Part shown: positions 61,428 to 64,000 of the stretch, piece by piece
How positions within the stretch are numbered: the first letter of the stretch is position 1
Layout: every line of letters starts with the position of its first letter
Source: Paenibacillus oceani
Lineage (GTDB): Bacteria; Bacillota; Bacilli; Paenibacillales; NBRC-103111
Length of the DNA: 64,000 nt
Assembly: GCF_014705615.1 (NCBI RefSeq)
Contig: NZ_JACXJA010000006.1
Coordinates: forward strand, 124,001 to 188,000
Reading direction: 5' to 3'
Made by a program: the position numbers and the translations under genes
Notes under the pieces: generated by a model
Told to the model about the DNA's origin: nothing
The model's database searches: none
What the model saw: only the letters and a program-made list of their open reading frames with translations

Positions 61428-64000
61428 TTAGAGGCCGCGCACCCGTCTTCTGTACAGAAGACCGGCAATACCTGCGGCAACCAGTGTCAAACCGGCAACC
61501 TGAAGCGGCAAACGGCTGTCTTCTCCGGTCTTTGGAAGCTGGCTCAGCTCCACATCGTTCGACTTGTTGTCGTCCGAGTTGGCGATGAGGGAATGATTTC
61601 CGCTGGTACCGGAGTTGTCCGGATCAGGATCTGTAGGCGTCTGGCCGTTCCCCTGATTATTGCCTGCCCCTGCGTTACCCGAATCCTCAGGCGTTGTGGT
61701 GCCCGGATCTGTCGGCTTGCCTGGATCTGTTGGATCCGTCGGCTTGCCTGGATCTGTTGGATCCGTCGGCTTGCCTGGACCTGTTGGATCCGTCGGCTTG
61801 CCCGGATCTACCGGATCAACCGGCTTGCCTGGATCTACCGGATCTGTCGGATCCTCAGGATCTACCGGATCGACCGGATCAACCAGCTTGCCTTGCTTCT
61901 TATTTTTGACTTCGATTACCCCGATAGTGCCTGCACTTGCTGCATCCAAAATAATTGTCAATTCCTTCGAGTCAAGCACATAACCGTTCGGTGCTGTAAT
62001 CTCGGTCAAAATATAAGTGCCGAATGGCATGTCGATAAACTTGAGCAATCCATCCTGGCCAGTCGTATACGTTCCAATGATAACTTTGCCATAAGTCGAA
62101 CCCGTAACCGTAGTTCCAGTTCCATATGTCGAGCCCGTTACCGTAGTCAACTGCTCCAACTTGAAGATGGCTCCCTGCAGCGGCATTCCCGTGAGGTCGT
62201 CAACTTTCTTGATGAAGAAATTTCCTATTTTCGGCAATATTACTTGCATCTTATTTTTGACTTCGGACTCCTGGTAACCCGTAGTTTCGGTATTGGCTAC
62301 AGTCAGAGCGATCTCGCGTTCCGTCGGATCAAGCTCATACCCGGATGGTGCCACGATCTCCGTCAAAATGTAAGTGCCAAACACCAAATCTTCGTATTTC
62401 AGCAATCCATTGATGTCTGTAGTATACGTTGCACCTGTGACCGTAGTCCGGGTGCCGTTAGACGCCTTATGCTCCAACTTGAACTGTGCTCCTTGCAGCA
62501 CTGTGCTCGTGTTGTCGGCATCCACTTTTTTGATGATCAGATCGCCTGTCGTTCTCGCCTTATTTTTGACTTCGAACTCATGGTAACCCGTAGTTTCGGT
62601 ATTGGCTACAGTCAGAACGATCTCCCGTTCCGTCGAATCCAGCTCATACCCGTACGGTGCCACGGTCTCCGTCAAAATGTAAGTGCCGAACGCCAAATCT
62701 TCGTATTTCACCAATCCATTGATGTCTGTGGCATACGTTGCACTTGTGACCGAAGTCCGGGTGCCGTTAGACGCCTTATGCTCCAGTTTGAACTGTGCTC
62801 CTTGCATCACCGTGCTCGTGTTGTCGGCATCCACTTTTTTGATGATCAGATCGCCTGTCGTTCTGACCTTATTTTTGACTTCGTACTCATTGTAGCCCGT
62901 AGCTTCGGTATTGGCTACGTCCAGAACGATCTCCCGTTCCGTCGGATCCAGCTCATACCCGTACGGTGCCACGATCTCCGTCAAAATGTAAGTGCCTAAC
63001 GCCAAATTTTCGTATTTCAGCAATCCGTTGATGTCTGTAGTATACGTTGCACCTGTGACCGTAGTCCGGGTGCCGTTAGACGCCTTATGCTCCAGCTTGA
63101 ACTGTGCTCCTTGCAGAACCTTAGTCGTCGTATCGGCATCCACTTTTTTGATGATCAGATCGCCTGTCGTTCTCGCCTTATTTTTGACTTCGAACTCATG
63201 GTAACCCGTAACTTCGGTATTGGCTACCGTCAGAACGATCTCCCGTTCCGTCGGATTCAGTTCGTACCCGGCCGGTGGTTTGGTCTCCGTCAAAATGTAA
63301 GTGCCTAACGCCAAATCTTCGTATTTCAGCAATCCATTGATGTCCGTAGTATACGTTGAATGGGTGACCGTAGTCCGGGTGCCGTTAGAAGCCTTATGCT
63401 CCAGCTTGAATTGCGCCCCTTCCAGGACCGCATTCGTACCGTCTTCGACTTTCTTGATAACGAGACTGCCTGTTGTTCTCGCTTTATTTTCGACCTTGAA
63501 CTCATAGCCTGTCGTACCGACATGGTCTGGAGTCAGTTCGATGGAATGTTCCTTCGGATCGAGAACGTACCCGTACGGCGCTATAATCTCCGTCAACATG
63601 TAATTCCCCAACGGCAAATCCGCATACTTCAACAATCCGTTGCTGCCGGTCGCATAGGTTGAATTGGAGACCGTGGTCCGGGTACTGTCCGAATTGACCC
63701 GCTCCAGCTTGAATGTTGCGCCTTGCAGAACGGTATTCGTGCCTTCTTTGACTTTTTTGACGATCAGATCGCCTATGGCTCGCTTATTTTTGACTTCGAA
63801 CTCATAAGGTGCACTGCCGGCCGTAGCGGCGTCCAAAATGATCGTTTTTTCTGTCGAATCCAGCTCGTACGCGCGCGGGGCCGCAGTCTCGGTCAATATA
63901 TAAGTGCCGAACAGCAAATCTTCGTATTTCAGCAATCCGTCTGCATCTGTCTTGTTTTCCGTTTGGCTGATCAGAATCCGCTTCCCGTTCGACTCCCGCT
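61428..64000 (-). CDS. LPXTG surface protein with CnaB/SpaA-like repeats (5' end outside the window)
   Basis: At least 857 codons are present and the frame is open at base 64000. It has one partial and six complete prealbumin-like CnaB modules of about 103 residues. Each starts with 'GDLIIKKVD' and ends with 'ILTEIVAPYGYELDPTEREI' then 'YEFEVKNKART'. The Lys of IKKV and Glu of LTE are where CnaB domains form their internal isopeptide bond. A Pro/Asp/Gly-rich wall-spanning region (DPTDPGKPT repeats) is followed by a Ser/Asn-rich stretch and the sorting signal QLPKTGEDS, a membrane helix and the tail RRRVRGL. This is a fibrous adhesin-like wall protein, likely anchored by the adjacent class D sortase. 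Confidence 0.93.
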   Translation of the reverse strand, partial: RESNGKRILISQTENKTDADGLLKYEDLLFGTYILTETAAPRAYELDSTEKTIILDAATAGSAPYEFEVKNKRAIGDLIVKKVKEGTNTVLQGATFKLERVNSDSTRTTVSNSTYATGSNGLLKYADLPLGNYMLTEIIAPYGYVLDPKEHSIELTPDHVGTTGYEFKVENKARTTGSLVIKKVEDGTNAVLEGAQFKLEHKASNGTRTTVTHSTYTTDINGLLKYEDLALGTYILTETKPPAGYELNPTEREIVLTVANTEVTGYHEFEVKNKARTTGDLIIKKVDADTTTKVLQGAQFKLEHKASNGTRTTVTGATYTTDINGLLKYENLALGTYILTEIVAPYGYELDPTEREIVLDVANTEATGYNEYEVKNKVRTTGDLIIKKVDADNTSTVMQGAQFKLEHKASNGTRTSVTSATYATDINGLVKYEDLAFGTYILTETVAPYGYELDSTEREIVLTVANTETTGYHEFEVKNKARTTGDLIIKKVDADNTSTVLQGAQFKLEHKASNGTRTTVTGATYTTDINGLLKYEDLVFGTYILTEIVAPSGYELDPTEREIALTVANTETTGYQESEVKNKMQVILPKIGNFFIKKVDDLTGMPLQGAIFKLEQLTTVTGSTYGTGTTVTGSTYGKVIIGTYTTGQDGLLKFIDMPFGTYILTEITAPNGYVLDSKELTIILDAASAGTIGVIEVKNKKQGKLVDPVDPVDPEDPTDPVDPGKPVDPVDPGKPTDPTGPGKPTDPTDPGKPTDPTDPGKPTDPGTTTPEDSGNAGAGNNQGNGQTPTDPDPDNSGTSGNHSLIANSDDNKSNDVELSQLPKTGEDSRLPLQVAGLTLVAAGIAGLLYRRRVRGL
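61714..61848. repeat. 27-base tandem repeats coding the wall-spanning region
   Basis: Five units start at 61714, 61741, 61768, 61795 and 61822 with GGCTTGCCTGGATCTG-like sequence, each coding nine residues of the DPTDPGKPT type. The first three units are almost identical, so slippage and length change are likely. Confidence 0.85.
62255..63490. repeat. Four near-identical 309-base repeats coding CnaB modules
   Basis: The block CAATCCATTGATGTCTGTAG-like sequence recurs at exact 309-base spacing (about 62407, 62716, 63025 and 63334), and neighbouring text is almost identical between units. Each unit codes one 103-residue module. The outer modules on both sides are more diverged, which points to recent internal duplication or gene conversion. 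Confidence 0.85.

Noticed and set aside
61593-62999. Long plus-strand open frames opposite the LPKTG protein, including short ones repeated every 309 bases
   Set aside because: They merely mirror the repeats of the real gene; no RBS, no recognisable domains.

Overview
The window looks like a chromosomal stretch of a moderately high-GC, endospore-forming Firmicute of the Paenibacillaceae (Paenibacillus/Cohnella type). This is an inference from strong AGGAGG-type ribosome binding sites, the abundance of family-1 sugar-binding lipoproteins, Cache/AraC regulators, 7TM hybrid sensor kinases with BTAD response regulators, and BceAB- and LPXTG/sortase-D-type genes. There are no rRNA, tRNA, CRISPR or intact mobile elements.

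Layout. 1-6426 (minus): a five-gene sugar-import operon (993-residue membrane-anchored binding protein, two permeases, NHL-repeat surface protein, YIP1-like protein cut by the window edge), preceded by a hairpin-rich leader. 6708-12110 (minus): GH38 alpha-mannosidase, PfkB kinase and DHDPS/KDG-type aldolase, a plausible catabolic route. 12586-17302 (plus): ABC exporter, a cluster of DnaA-box-like 9-mers, and a GH31 glycosidase. 17303-22490: a visibly AT-rich island (Tat beta-helix protein, binding lipoprotein, AraC regulator) ending abruptly in a GH31 fragment. 22709-27212: orphan binding protein diverging from a GH31-AraC fusion whose two catalytic aspartates are gone. 27364-34733 (minus): BTAD response regulator, double-kinase hybrid sensor, a GntR/solute-binding-protein fusion and another orphan binding protein. 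35320-38129: truncated stalk-domain gene, amidohydrolase, endonuclease IV. 38206-44178 (minus): Fe(III) ABC transporter and a two-component system, each with a Fur-box-like site upstream. 44297-50485 (minus): operon of cytosolic sialidase-like propeller, two orphan binding lipoproteins and a Tat-exported beta-helix protein ending in a phage-type S74 intramolecular chaperone. 50637-54552 (minus): binding protein and Cache/AraC regulator. 54648-57430: AT-richer decayed region (LPD29 fragment, propeller protein, frameshifted gene, IS630 remnant). 57581-60212: BceAB-type transporter. 60274-60598: long imperfect palindrome that interrupts a CHRD-domain gene. 60642-64000 (minus): class D sortase and its likely substrate, an LPKTG protein with CnaB-like repeats, open at the right edge.

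Taken together most of the window is about sensing, binding and degrading complex glycans. Six sugar-binding lipoproteins have no neighbouring permeases, three proteins fuse or repurpose sugar-binding or glycosidase folds for regulation, and the cassette 'binding lipoprotein + Tat-exported phage-tailspike-like beta-helix protein' occurs twice. The strongest candidates for something undescribed are the GH31 pseudo-enzyme transcription regulator (24237-27212) and the Tat-exported tailspike-like S74 protein with its operon (44297-50398). All functional statements come from reading motifs by eye; no database search was run.
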